This document shows, one piece after another, positions 42,210 to 51,860 of a stretch of DNA of 64,000 nt. The translations under genes and the position numbers were made by a program. Under the pieces are notes generated by a model. It did no database searches, had not been told where the DNA came from, and saw only the letters and a list, made by a program, of their open reading frames with translations. The first letter of the stretch is position 1, and each line of letters starts with the position of its first letter. The DNA is from DASXAI01 sp963728985 (GTDB lineage Bacteria; Actinomycetota; Acidimicrobiia; Acidimicrobiales; Ilumatobacteraceae), in contig CAVSME010000008.1 of the NCBI GenBank assembly GCA_963728985.1, positions 310,001 to 374,000 on the forward strand, in the 5' to 3' direction.

Positions 42210-44624
42210 TCAACCCGCCAACTGCTCACCGATGACGCCGGCCTCGCGGAGGCCGGCGATCTCGGCGTCGGAGAGGCCGAGGATGTCGCGCAGCACCTCG
42301 TCGTTGTGCTGGCCGAGCGTCGGCGCCGGCCGGCGGTGGACCGGCCCCTCCTCACCGGGAAACCGGAAGGGGAACGTGACGTGGACGGCCTCCCCGCTGA
42401 CGGGATGGCGTACCGTCTCGAAGAAGCGCCGGGCCGTCAGCTGCTCGAAGCCCAGTTGCTCGGAGGGATGGACGACCGGCGCCACCGGGACGCCCGCCGA
42501 CCAGAGCCGCTGCACGACGTCGTCGGCCGGCCGCTCGGCACACCACGCCGCCAGCGCCGCATCGAGCTCGTCGCGATGGGCGGCGCGCCCGGCCGTTGTC
42601 GCGAGGTGCGAGCCCGCCGCCCATGACGGTGCGCCGAGGGCGTCGCGCAACGCCGCCCACTGGTCGTCGTCGGCGACGGCGATGGCGACCCAGCGGTTCC
42701 GCTCGCCGCCATCGTCACGATCGGCGCACAGGTAGCAGTTCTGGGGCGCGGCGGCCGGCCCGGTGTTGCCGCCCCGCACCAGGAGGGCGCCGTAGGCGGA
42801 GTGCTCGATCACCTGTTCGGCGGCCACGTTGAGCGCGCCCGCCACCATGGGCGCCTCCACCAACCTTCCGTCGCCGGTGCGGCGCCGAGCCTCCAGGGCC
42901 ACCATCAACCCGAGGGCGGCGTGGAGGCCGGCGCCCGGATCGCATGGACCGAACAGCGCGCCGGGGGCGTGCTCCGGGAAGCCGGTCATCCACGCCATGC
43001 CCGACACTTGTTCCATCGTCATGGCGAAGCCGGTGCGATCGCGCCACGGTCCCGACAGCCCGAACGCCGGCATGCGCACCATCACGGCGTCGAGCCGCCG
43101 CGCCCGCACGTCGTCCCATCCGAGTCCCCACGACTCCATCACCCTGGGGCTGTAGTTCTCGACCACGACATCGCAGGCGGCGACGAGCTGGTGGGCCAGC
43201 GCCCGGCCCCGCGGGGTCGCCATGTCGAGGGTGACGCCGCGCTTGTTCGTGTTGGTGGCGTGGAAGAACGACGAGTGCTCCCACCACTGCGGCTCGCTCG
43301 GCGGCCAGTGGCTCATGAGCCGGGCACCGTCGGGACGCACCACCGATTCCACGTGGATCACGTCGGCCCCGAACATCGCCATCGTGTGGGTGAGGAACGG
43401 TCCCGCCCAGAACGATGTGAAGTCGGCGATGCGCAGGCCGGCGAACGGGCGGCCGGGCGGTCCCGCCGCCGGCTCCAACGCGGTCGGCGCCGGGCGGGGC
43501 TGCGTGCGGATCGGCGGGCCGGCGGGTGGCGCCGGCCGGCACCCACGCGTCCCGGGCAACGGCGGATGGAAGCGGAACGGCGCCGCCGGCTGGAGGAACC
43601 CGCCGCTCGGGTTGACCTCGTGGAAGCCACCCTCGGCGAAGTGGTCCATCTGCGGGATCGTGGCTCCATTGCCCACCTCGATGGCCGGGATGCGCATGAG
43701 CGCCGCCAGTTCCACGATCTCGGTCGTGGTGCGGGCCGTGGTCCACGCCCGGATCTCCGGGTTCAGCTCGTCGGAGCGCTCGGACCGGTTCCATGGCACA
43801 TCGAGCGACCGGTCGTCGGCCCAGTCCTGGTGGCCGATCATGGCGCAGAAGTCGTGCCAGTGCTGCAGTCGGTTGACGACGGCGAAGCCGACGTAGCCGT
43901 CCTTCGTCGCCACCACGTCGGCCACCGTGGCCTTGGAGCGCCGGGGCCGCACGCCGCCGACCATCGTCTCCATCGTGATGGGGTTGAACAGCTGGGTCAT
44001 GATCACGGCCTCCAGCGACGACACGTCGAGGAAGGCGCCCTCTCCCGTCGTGGCCCGCCGGTGCAGGCCGAGCATCGTGGCCACCGCGGCCACGAGGCCG
44101 ATCATCCACTCGCCGTGCTGGCCGCCAGCGGTCATCGGCGGCCACGACCGGGATCCCCGCAGCGCGGGGGCGCCCGACAGCGCCTGCAGCGTGAGCTCGG
44201 TGGCCGGCCGGTCCGCCCACGGCCCGTTGAGGCCGAAGGGCGTGATCGTGGTGACCACGGCGCCGGGCGCAGCGGCCCGCACGGGCGCCAGCGCGATCGC
44301 CGGCGCCCCCCGGCCCGGCGACCACACCACCGCGTCCACGACGCCGGCCCACCCGAGGAGGGCGTCGACGTCGGCGGGGTCGCTTGTGTCGACGGTGACG
44401 CTGCGCTGCCCCCCGGCCAGCCACCGGAACAGGGCGCCGTCCTCGCCGTCGGGGATGGCTGCGCCACTCGCGCTCCAGCGCCGCAGCCAGTGACCACCCG
44501 GTGGCTCGACCCGGATCACGTCGAGCCCGCCCGCCGACAGCAGCCGAGCGCAGTACGCGCCGCCGAGCGTGGAGGTCAGGTCGAGCACGCGGAACGGTCG
44601 GTCGGCGGCGTCCATCGAGCCCAC
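42210..44624 (-). CDS. Double-domain CaiB/BaiF CoA-transferase family III protein
   Basis: An 804-residue protein made of two family III CoA-transferase modules. The N-terminal one (RVLDLTSTLGGAYCARLLSAGGLDVIRVEPP to about residue 350) is followed by a Pro/Ala-rich linker (~360-395) and a second module (GLRIADFTSFWAGPFLTHTM, ADVIHVESV, NTNKRGVTLDMATPRGRAL, VVVENYSPRVMESWGLG). The catalytic Asp of such enzymes could be in DVSSLEAVI or the equivalent of the second copy, but I cannot assign it surely. It moves CoA between carboxylic acids. Divergent from the acyl-CoA carboxylase with only 33 bases between starts. Confidence 0.88.
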   Translation of the reverse strand: MGSMDAADRPFRVLDLTSTLGGAYCARLLSAGGLDVIRVEPPGGHWLRRWSASGAAIPDGEDGALFRWLAGGQRSVTVDTSDPADVDALLGWAGVVDAVVWSPGRGAPAIALAPVRAAAPGAVVTTITPFGLNGPWADRPATELTLQALSGAPALRGSRSWPPMTAGGQHGEWMIGLVAAVATMLGLHRRATTGEGAFLDVSSLEAVIMTQLFNPITMETMVGGVRPRRSKATVADVVATKDGYVGFAVVNRLQHWHDFCAMIGHQDWADDRSLDVPWNRSERSDELNPEIRAWTTARTTTEIVELAALMRIPAIEVGNGATIPQMDHFAEGGFHEVNPSGGFLQPAAPFRFHPPLPGTRGCRPAPPAGPPIRTQPRPAPTALEPAAGPPGRPFAGLRIADFTSFWAGPFLTHTMAMFGADVIHVESVVRPDGARLMSHWPPSEPQWWEHSSFFHATNTNKRGVTLDMATPRGRALAHQLVAACDVVVENYSPRVMESWGLGWDDVRARRLDAVMVRMPAFGLSGPWRDRTGFAMTMEQVSGMAWMTGFPEHAPGALFGPCDPGAGLHAALGLMVALEARRRTGDGRLVEAPMVAGALNVAAEQVIEHSAYGALLVRGGNTGPAAAPQNCYLCADRDDGGERNRWVAIAVADDDQWAALRDALGAPSWAAGSHLATTAGRAAHRDELDAALAAWCAERPADDVVQRLWSAGVPVAPVVHPSEQLGFEQLTARRFFETVRHPVSGEAVHVTFPFRFPGEEGPVHRRPAPTLGQHNDEVLRDILGLSDAEIAGLREAGVIGEQLAG

Positions 44625-44657
44625 CCTACGACCGCCTTTTGGTACGAACGGCGGCGT

Positions 44658-47600
44658 GTGCGAACCTCAGACGTCTTGGGCATCGACGCGCTGCTGATCG
44701 CCAATCGAGGCGAGATCGCCATCCGCATCATGCGGGCGGCGTCGGAGCTCGGCATCCGGACCGTCGGCGTCCACGCCGACGACGACGCCGACTCCCTCCA
44801 CACCCGCAAGGCCGACGAGTCCCGCTCGCTCGGCCGCGCCGGCGCCGCCGCCTACCTCGACATCGACCGCATCCTCGAGATCGCCATCGAGACGGGCTGC
44901 GACGCCGTTCACCCCGGCTACGGCTTCCTCAGCGAGAACCCGGCGCTGGCCCGGGGCTGCGCCGACGAGCGCATCCGCTTCGTCGGCCCGGCGCCGGAGG
45001 TGCTCGATCTCTTCGGCGACAAGGCGGCCGCCCGCGCGCTGGCCGGCCGCCTCGGCGTGCCCGTGCTGCGCGGCACCGACGGGGGCGTGTCGGTCGACGA
45101 GGCCGCCGACTTCCTCGCCGCCCTCGGTCCCGGCGGCGGCATGATCCTCAAGGCGGTGGCGGGTGGCGGTGGCCGCGGCGCCCGCATCGTGCACCACCGC
45201 GACGAGGTGGCGGAGGCGTACGCCCGGTGCCAATCGGAGGCGGCATCGGCGTTCGGGAACGGCTCGCTCTTCGCCGAGGAGCTGATGCCGCGGGCCCGCC
45301 ACATCGAGGTGCAGATCATCGGCGACGGCCACGACGTGAGCCACCTCTGGGAGCGCGAGTGCAGCATCCAGCGCCGCCACCAGAAGCTGATCGAGATGGC
45401 GCCCAGCCCGACGCTGCCCGACGCCGCTCGCCACCGCGTCATCAACGATGCGCTGCGCATCGCGCGCGAGGTCGGCTACCAGAATCTTGGCACGTTCGAA
45501 TTCCTGGTCGACGCCACCGCCGAGGGCGACCACCGCCACGTGTTCCTCGAAGCCAACCCGCGCCTGCAGGTCGAGCACACCGTGACCGAGGAGGTGCTCG
45601 GCCTCGATCTCGTGCGGGCCCAGCTCGAGGTGGCGGGCGGCGCCACCCTCGCCGGTCTCGGCCTCGACCAGGCGTCGATCCCGGCACCCCGCGGCGTCGC
45701 CGTGCAGGCCCGGGTGAACATGGAGACGATGACGCCCGACGGCATCACCCGCCCCGCCAGCGGGGTGCTGACGGCGTTCGAGGTCCCGTCGGGATCGGGC
45801 TACCGCACCGACTCGTTCGGCTACGTCGGCTACCGCACCAGCACGAGCTTCGACTCGCTGCTGGCGAAGGTGATCGTGCACACGCCGTCGGGCCGCTTGC
45901 CCGACGCGCTGGCCAAGGCCAACCGCGCCCTGGCCGAGTTCCGCATCGAGGGCGTGGCCACCAACGCGGCGTTCCTGCAGGGCATCCTCGCCCACCCCGA
46001 GGTGGTGGCAGGCACGGCCACGACGCGGTTCGTCGACGACCACCTGCCCGAGCTGGTGGAGCAGGCCGGTCAGCAGGAGCAGCTGTACTTCGCCACCGAG
46101 TCCGCTCCGGCCGGTGGGCCTCGCCTCGCCGGCGTGAAACTGGCCAGCGCCGATCCACTCGCCGTCCTCGACTACGGCAAGTCGGCCGCCGCGCCGCGCG
46201 CCGCCGCGGCCGCTCCTGCGCCCGCCACCACCATGGACGGCCCCGCCGGCACCACGGGGGTGCCGTCGCCCCTGCAGGGCACCGTGGTCCAGATCGCCGT
46301 GACCGAAGGCGAGCCCGTCCGAGCGGGACAGCAGCTCCTCGTCATGGAGGCGATGAAGATGGAGCACGTCGTGGCGGCGACCACGGCGGGCTACGTGCGC
46401 CTGGTCGGCGTCGCCGTCGGCGACGCCGTGTTCGAGGGCCATCCGCTGGTCTTCATCGAGCCCGCCGACGTCGACGACCTGACGACGGCCGTGGACGACG
46501 AGGTCGACCTCGACGAGGTCCGCCCCGACCTGGCCGAGGTGCTCGACCGCCACGCCGTCCTCCTCGACGACGCTCGGCCCGACGCCGTCGCCCGCCGCCG
46601 TCGCACGCACCAGCGTACGGCGCGGGAGAACATCGACGACCTGTGCGACGCGGGCACGTTCGTGGAGCACGGCGGCCTCGTGCTGACGCCGGGCACGGGC
46701 CTCCCCATGGAAGAGGTCATCCGCAAGTTCCCCACCGACGGGATGGTCTGCGGCGTGGGCAGCGTGAACGGCGAATTGTTCGGCCCGACGGCGTCGCGCG
46801 CCGCGGTGCTGGCCTACGACTACACCGTGCTGGCCGGCACGCAGGGGGCGCTCAACCACCCGAAGACCGACCGGATGCTGGAGCTCGCTCGGGCCTGGCG
46901 CCTGCCCGTGGTGTTCTTCACCGAGGGCGGCGGCGGCCGGGCCGGGACCGGCGGGAACCGCACCGGTGCCGCCAACGGTGGCGACGGCAACCGGGCCTGG
47001 CTGACCCGCCCCCTGGTCACGCCCACGTTCACGTCGATGGCCCGCCTGAACGCGGTGGTGCCCATCGTCGGCATCAACTCCGGCTACTGCTTCGCCGGCA
47101 ACGCCGCCCTCCTCGGCGCCTGCGACGTCATCATCGCCACCGAGGACTCGAACATCGGCATGGGCGGCCCGGCCATGATCGAGGGCGGCGGGCTCGGCGT
47201 CTTCTCGCCCGACGAGGTCGGCCCCATCGACGTGCAGCTGGCCAACGGCGTCGTCGACATCGGCGTGCGCGACGAGGCCGAGGGCGTGGCCGTGGCCAAG
47301 AAGTACCTGGGCTACTTCCAGGGGCCGGTGCCCGACTGGTCGTGCGCCGACCAGCGCGTCCTGCGCTCGGCCATCCCGGCCAACCGGCTGCGCACCTACG
47401 ACATCCGCGCCGTCGTCGAGGGCCTGGCCGACACGGGCTCGGTGCTGGAGCTGCGCCGGCACTTCGGCCTCGGCATGGTGACGGCGCTGGCCCGCATCGA
47501 GGGGCAACCCATCGGCATCCTGGCCAACAACCCGGCCCACCTCGCCGGCGCCATCGACAGCGACGGATCGGACAAGGCGGCTCGCTTCATGCAGCTGCTC

Positions 47601-48107
47601 GACGCCTTCGACATCCCGCTCCTGGTGCTGTGCGACACGCCCGGGATCATGGTGGGACCCGAGGTGGAGAAGACGGCGCTCGTGCGCCACTGCAACCGGC
47701 TGTTCGTCACCGGCGCGAATCTGTCGATACCGATGTTCTACGTGGTGCTGCGCAAGGCCTACGGGCTGGGCGCGCTCGCCATGGCCGGCGGGAACGTGAT
47801 GGAGCCGTTCTTCGCCGTCTCGTGGCCCACCGGCGAGTTCGCCGGCATGGGCCTCGAGGGGCAGATCAAGCTGGGCTACCGCAACGAGCTCGTCAACATC
47901 GAGGATCCGGAGGCCCGGCTGGCCCGGTTCAACGAACTGGTGGCGCGGGCCTACGAGCAGAGCAAGGCCCTCCACCAAGGAGTGGCCTTCGGCGTCGACG
48001 ACGTCATCGACCCGATGGACACCCGTCACTGGCTCGTCAACGGCCTCCGCTCGGTCGAGAACCGCCGCCGGCCGCCCGAGGGCTCCAAGCGCATCGACGT
48101 CTGGTAG
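44658..48107 (+). CDS. Single-chain biotin-dependent acyl-CoA carboxylase
   Basis: A 1149-residue protein carrying all parts of a carboxylase. Biotin carboxylase, residues ~8-455 (LLIANRGEIAIRIMRAA, PGYGFLSENP, KAVAGGGGRGARIV, FLEANPRLQVEHTVTEEV). Biotin carrier at ~530-600 with the biotinyl Lys567 in VMEAMKMEHVV. Carboxyltransferase, ~620-1149 (GTQGALNHPKTDRMLELA, GINSGYCFAGNAALLGACD, CDTPGIMVGPEVEKTALVRH). The layout resembles the single-chain long-chain acyl-CoA carboxylases known from Mycobacterium avium relatives. Substrate chain length cannot be read. GTG 44658 chosen as the first start after the divergent gene. Confidence 0.93.
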   Translation: MRTSDVLGIDALLIANRGEIAIRIMRAASELGIRTVGVHADDDADSLHTRKADESRSLGRAGAAAYLDIDRILEIAIETGCDAVHPGYGFLSENPALARGCADERIRFVGPAPEVLDLFGDKAAARALAGRLGVPVLRGTDGGVSVDEAADFLAALGPGGGMILKAVAGGGGRGARIVHHRDEVAEAYARCQSEAASAFGNGSLFAEELMPRARHIEVQIIGDGHDVSHLWERECSIQRRHQKLIEMAPSPTLPDAARHRVINDALRIAREVGYQNLGTFEFLVDATAEGDHRHVFLEANPRLQVEHTVTEEVLGLDLVRAQLEVAGGATLAGLGLDQASIPAPRGVAVQARVNMETMTPDGITRPASGVLTAFEVPSGSGYRTDSFGYVGYRTSTSFDSLLAKVIVHTPSGRLPDALAKANRALAEFRIEGVATNAAFLQGILAHPEVVAGTATTRFVDDHLPELVEQAGQQEQLYFATESAPAGGPRLAGVKLASADPLAVLDYGKSAAAPRAAAAAPAPATTMDGPAGTTGVPSPLQGTVVQIAVTEGEPVRAGQQLLVMEAMKMEHVVAATTAGYVRLVGVAVGDAVFEGHPLVFIEPADVDDLTTAVDDEVDLDEVRPDLAEVLDRHAVLLDDARPDAVARRRRTHQRTARENIDDLCDAGTFVEHGGLVLTPGTGLPMEEVIRKFPTDGMVCGVGSVNGELFGPTASRAAVLAYDYTVLAGTQGALNHPKTDRMLELARAWRLPVVFFTEGGGGRAGTGGNRTGAANGGDGNRAWLTRPLVTPTFTSMARLNAVVPIVGINSGYCFAGNAALLGACDVIIATEDSNIGMGGPAMIEGGGLGVFSPDEVGPIDVQLANGVVDIGVRDEAEGVAVAKKYLGYFQGPVPDWSCADQRVLRSAIPANRLRTYDIRAVVEGLADTGSVLELRRHFGLGMVTALARIEGQPIGILANNPAHLAGAIDSDGSDKAARFMQLLDAFDIPLLVLCDTPGIMVGPEVEKTALVRHCNRLFVTGANLSIPMFYVVLRKAYGLGALAMAGGNVMEPFFAVSWPTGEFAGMGLEGQIKLGYRNELVNIEDPEARLARFNELVARAYEQSKALHQGVAFGVDDVIDPMDTRHWLVNGLRSVENRRRPPEGSKRIDVW

Positions 48108-49211
48108 TTACTTCCCGAGGTCGATGACGGTCCGCAGGCCGTGCCCGACCATGAGATCGTCGAACGCGTCGGGGATCTCGGACAGCGGGCGCGTGCTCGA
48201 CACCATGTTCTCGAGATCGAGGCGACCGGCGCGCCACAGGTCGAGCAGGCGCGGGAACTCCCGGTGCGAGTTCGACGACCCGAGGAACGATCCGCTGACC
48301 GTCTTCTCGGCCAGCGCCCAGGCGATGACGGGCAGCTCCACGGCGTCTTCGAAGCCCGGCACACCCACGATCGTCACCGAGCCACCAGGACGGATGGCCA
48401 TGATGCCGCTGGTGATCGTGGTCCGCGTAGCGGCGGTGTCGATGACATGGTCCAGGCCGATGCCACCGGTCAGCTCGAGCGCGGCGCCGGCGATGTCGTC
48501 CTCGGCGGGATCGATGGGGTCGCTGACGCCGAAGGCGAGCGACTGGGCCCGCCGGCTGGCGACCGGATCGACGCCGACGATGCGCGACGCGCCGGCGAGG
48601 CGGGCGCCCTGCACGGCGGAGATGCCGACGCCGCCGAGCCCGATCACCATGACCGTGTCGCCCACGCCCACCTTGGCCGTGTTGAGCACCGCGCCGACAC
48701 CGGTCTGGACCGCGCACCCGAGGAGGCAGGCGATCTCGAGCGGCGTGTCGCCGGCCACCTTCACGGCGCAGCTGGCCGGCGCCACGACCTGCTCGGCGAA
48801 GCCGCCGAGACCGACGCCGCGATAGACGACCTCGCCTCGACGCGACAGCCGGGTACCGCCATCGGGCAGCACGCCGGTGGCGACGCCGTTGCCGAGGCGG
48901 CACAGGTGCACCTCGCCGCGCGCGCAGAAGTAGCAGCGCCCGCACTGCGGCTGCAGCGTGAGGATCACCTTGTCACCGATGGCCAGGCTGTCGACACCGG
49001 CGCCGACCGACTCGACCACACCGGCGGCCTCGTGACCGAGGACGACCGGGAAGGGCGTGGGAAGCTCACCGTGCACGAAGTGCAAATCGGAGTGGCAGAC
49101 GCCGCAGTGGGTCACGTTCACCCGCACCTCGCCCGGATGCGGGTCCTCGATCTCGACGTCATCGGCCACCACGAGCCGGGCGCCCTGCTCTTCCAACACC
49201 GATGCGCGCAT
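48108..49211 (-). CDS. Zinc-dependent alcohol dehydrogenase (class III-like)
   Basis: A 367-residue MDR dehydrogenase. Catalytic zinc: Cys in CGVCHSDLHF, His in VLGHEAAGVVE. Structural zinc: CGRCYFCARGEVHLC. NAD site: VMVIGLGGVGISAVQGARLAGASRIVGVDP (in blocks), with Asp after the second strand, favouring NAD. The catalytic residues look intact. Its stop abuts the carboxylase stop (convergent, no gap). Confidence 0.93.
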   Translation of the reverse strand: MRASVLEEQGARLVVADDVEIEDPHPGEVRVNVTHCGVCHSDLHFVHGELPTPFPVVLGHEAAGVVESVGAGVDSLAIGDKVILTLQPQCGRCYFCARGEVHLCRLGNGVATGVLPDGGTRLSRRGEVVYRGVGLGGFAEQVVAPASCAVKVAGDTPLEIACLLGCAVQTGVGAVLNTAKVGVGDTVMVIGLGGVGISAVQGARLAGASRIVGVDPVASRRAQSLAFGVSDPIDPAEDDIAGAALELTGGIGLDHVIDTAATRTTITSGIMAIRPGGSVTIVGVPGFEDAVELPVIAWALAEKTVSGSFLGSSNSHREFPRLLDLWRAGRLDLENMVSSTRPLSEIPDAFDDLMVGHGLRTVIDLGK

Positions 49212-49232
49212 GACGCAATGCTTAGCGCATGC

Positions 49233-50600
49233 CTATCCCGTGGCTGCCCGGCGCTCCCCGAGCGGCCGCGCCGGCGGCAGGCCCATGTGGTCCCGCAACG
49301 TGGTGGTCTCGTACTCCGTTCGCAGCACACCCCGCTCCTGGAGCAGCGGCACGACCTGATCGACGAAGTCGTCGAGCCCGGTCGGGGTGAGATGGGGGGC
49401 GAGCACGAAGCCGTCGGAGCCGTCGGACTGGACGAAGTGGTCCATCGCCGCCGCCACGTCGCTCGGTGTGCCGATGAACGTCTGGCGACCGGTCGTCTCG
49501 ATGACCAGCTCGCGGATGCTGAGATCCTTCGCCGCGGCCAGCTCGCGCCACGCCTTCGCCGTCTTCAAGGGCTCGGGGAACATCCGCGCCCGGCCCTGGA
49601 TGATCGACGTCGCCGAGACGTCGGGATCGATCTCGGGCAGCGGGCCCTCGGCGTCGTAGCTCGACAGGTCCCGGTTCCACAGCTGCTCCATCAGCAGGAT
49701 CGCCGTCTGCGGGCTCACCTGCTGGCGGCGGATGTAGTGGGCCCGCTCGTCCGCCTCCGCCTGCGTGTCACCGATCACGACCGACACCGCCGGCAGGAGC
49801 TTCAACTCGTCGCGCGAGCGGCCGTAGCGGGCCAGCCGACCCTTGGTGTCGGCGTAGAACGCCTGGGCGCCGGGCAGCATCGAGTGCCGGGTGAAGATGG
49901 CGTCGGCCGACGCCGCCGCCAGCTCCCGGCCCTCGTCGCTGTCACCGGCCTGCAGGATGACCGGGTGGACCTGCGGGCTGCGGGGCACGTTGAAGTGGCC
50001 CTTGATGTCGAACTGCGGGCCGTGGTGCTCGAACGCTCCGGGCGGCCCGTGGCGCACGAACGTCCCGGACTCCTGATCGGCCACCACGTCGTCGGCCGCC
50101 CACGAGTCCCACAGCTGGCGACAGGTGGCGATGAACTCGCCGGCCCGCTTGTACCGATCGGCGTGGTCGAGGAAGCCGCCCCTGCGGAAGTTCTCACCGG
50201 TGAAGGCGTCCGATGACGTGACGATGTTCCAGGCCGCCCGGCCGTCGGAGAGCAGATCGAGCGTGGCCAGCTGGCGGGCCAGCTCGTACGGCTCGCGGAA
50301 CGTGGCGTTGAGGGTGCCGGCCAGCCCGAGGTGGGTCGTGACACCGGCCAGCGCCGCCAGCACGGTGAGCGTGTCCGGCCGACCGACGGTGTCGAGGTCG
50401 TGGATCTTGCCGCGCTGCTCGCGCAGGCGCAGACCCTCGGCCAGGAAGAAGAAGTCGAGCTTGCCTCGCTCCGCGGTCTGGGCGAGGTGCACGAACGACT
50501 CGAACTCGATCTGGCTCTTCGACTCCGGGTCGCTCCACACGGTGGTGTTGTTCACGCCCGGGAAGTAGGCAGCGAGGATGATCTGCTTCGGCGCGGTCAT
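49233..50600 (-). CDS. NtaA/SnaA/DszA-family flavin-dependent monooxygenase
   Basis: A 455-residue luciferase-fold monooxygenase of the two-component, FMNH2-using type (nitrilotriacetate monooxygenase A / DszA relatives). Typical blocks: SQIEFESFVHLAQTAERGKLDFFFLAEG (in parts), GLAGTLNATFREPYELARQ, GRAAWNIVTSSDAFTGENFRRG, HPVILQAGDSDEGRELAA, and TGTTP-like FIGTPSDVAAAMDHFV. These enzymes need a separate flavin reductase, which is not in the window. The stop of the next LLM gene upstream overlaps its start by four bases, so both are co-transcribed. Confidence 0.92.
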   Translation of the reverse strand: MTAPKQIILAAYFPGVNNTTVWSDPESKSQIEFESFVHLAQTAERGKLDFFFLAEGLRLREQRGKIHDLDTVGRPDTLTVLAALAGVTTHLGLAGTLNATFREPYELARQLATLDLLSDGRAAWNIVTSSDAFTGENFRRGGFLDHADRYKRAGEFIATCRQLWDSWAADDVVADQESGTFVRHGPPGAFEHHGPQFDIKGHFNVPRSPQVHPVILQAGDSDEGRELAAASADAIFTRHSMLPGAQAFYADTKGRLARYGRSRDELKLLPAVSVVIGDTQAEADERAHYIRRQQVSPQTAILLMEQLWNRDLSSYDAEGPLPEIDPDVSATSIIQGRARMFPEPLKTAKAWRELAAAKDLSIRELVIETTGRQTFIGTPSDVAAAMDHFVQSDGSDGFVLAPHLTPTGLDDFVDQVVPLLQERGVLRTEYETTTLRDHMGLPPARPLGERRAATG

Positions 50601-51802
50601 CGGCTACCTCCGGTGACGACGTAGCGGCTCTCGGGGCGGGCCAGGCCCAGGCGCTGGCGCAGCACCGCGCTGTCGTAGCGACGGCGGAAGGCGCCGGCGG
50701 CCTGGAGGGCGGGCACCACGCCATCGACGATGGCGTCGAGGTCGTGACCGATCACGCCCGGCCGGAGGCGGAAGCCGGCGAGGCCGCCGCCGCGCCAGTC
50801 GATCAACTGGGCCGCCAGCGCCTCGGGCGTGCCCGTGAACACCGGCGCGTCCGTGCGCAGCGCCCGACCGTCGAGGGCGTCGAGCTCCTCCTTGCGGCGG
50901 GCGGCCCGGTCGGCGTCGGCGTCGAGGAACACGACGAGCTCGCCGAAGACGAGCAGCGGCGGCCCGTGGCGGTCCACGCGGCCCTCGGCGTCGCGGACGT
51001 CGGCCACCCACCGGGGCACCTCGTCGCGGTCGGCCGGCGTCACGAGCGCGACATCGGCCGATCGCGCCGCGAACTCGAACGGGACCCGGCTGTGCGCCAG
51101 CGCCACGATGACCGGCTGGCCCTGCGGCGGCCGGGGCACGATCGACGGACCCTTCACGCTGAAGAACCGTCCCTCGAAGTCGATGTAGTGGAGCTTGTCC
51201 CGATCGACGAAGCGTCCGGTCGGCACGTCGCGGATGACGGCGTCGTCCTCCCAGCTGTCCCAGAGCCGCCGCACCACCTCGACGGCGTCGTTGGCCTCCG
51301 CGAACAGCTCGTCGGCCAGCGCGTCACCCAGGCCGTCGAAGGAACGGCGGCCGACGTGGGCGGCATCGGCGGCGCGCGTCGCGAGCTGCGGGCGCCAGCC
51401 CGCCCGTCCGTGACTGACGTAGTCGAGCGTGGCGATCGTCGAGGCGATGTGGAAGGGCTCGGTGTGGGTGGTGGTGACGGTGGGCACCAGGCCGATGCGG
51501 TCGGTGAGCGGTGCCATGAGCGAGGCGATCAGCGCGGCGTCGAGGCGGCCCCGCACCTGATCGGTGCGCTCGTCGGGTCCGGCTCGCCGGGACGACTGGA
51601 GGCCGAAGGAGTCCTCGATCGTCAGGAAGTCGAGCAGGCCGCGCTCGGCCGTGCGGGCCAGTCCCGCCCAGTACGGAGCGGCGAAGATGTCAGCCGGTCG
51701 CGCCGATGGATGGCGCCAGGACGCCGGGTGGAACCCGGAGCCGTCGAGGGCCACGGCGAGGTGGAGCGGCGGGTCGAGAGCCAAGCCCCGAGCGTACGTC
51801 AC
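50597..51802 (-). CDS. LLM-class flavin-dependent monooxygenase, second of a pair
   Basis: A 401-residue relative of the NtaA/DszA group but more diverged: LARTAERGLLDFLTIEDSFG, TVTTTHTEPFHIASTIATLDYVSHGRAGWRPQLATR (in blocks) and QPVIVALAHSRVPFEFAARSADVALVTP. GTG 51802 is the first start after the divergent promoter; the open frame further upstream overlaps the promoter region of the MoxR gene and lacks conserved residues. Together with its partner it forms a two-gene oxygenase operon that may degrade one compound family. Confidence 0.85.
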   Translation of the reverse strand: MTYARGLALDPPLHLAVALDGSGFHPASWRHPSARPADIFAAPYWAGLARTAERGLLDFLTIEDSFGLQSSRRAGPDERTDQVRGRLDAALIASLMAPLTDRIGLVPTVTTTHTEPFHIASTIATLDYVSHGRAGWRPQLATRAADAAHVGRRSFDGLGDALADELFAEANDAVEVVRRLWDSWEDDAVIRDVPTGRFVDRDKLHYIDFEGRFFSVKGPSIVPRPPQGQPVIVALAHSRVPFEFAARSADVALVTPADRDEVPRWVADVRDAEGRVDRHGPPLLVFGELVVFLDADADRAARRKEELDALDGRALRTDAPVFTGTPEALAAQLIDWRGGGLAGFRLRPGVIGHDLDAIVDGVVPALQAAGAFRRRYDSAVLRQRLGLARPESRYVVTGGSR

Positions 51803-51860
51803 TCCCTCGACACTCCCCGATGCTGCGGTGCGGTCGGCGGTCGTGTTCCATAGAAGGACC

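Noticed and set aside
44667..48029. 1120-codon minus-strand frame opposite the acyl-CoA carboxylase
   Set aside because: Antisense shadow of an unmistakable carboxylase; composition is typical of reverse-strand reading of GC-rich codons.
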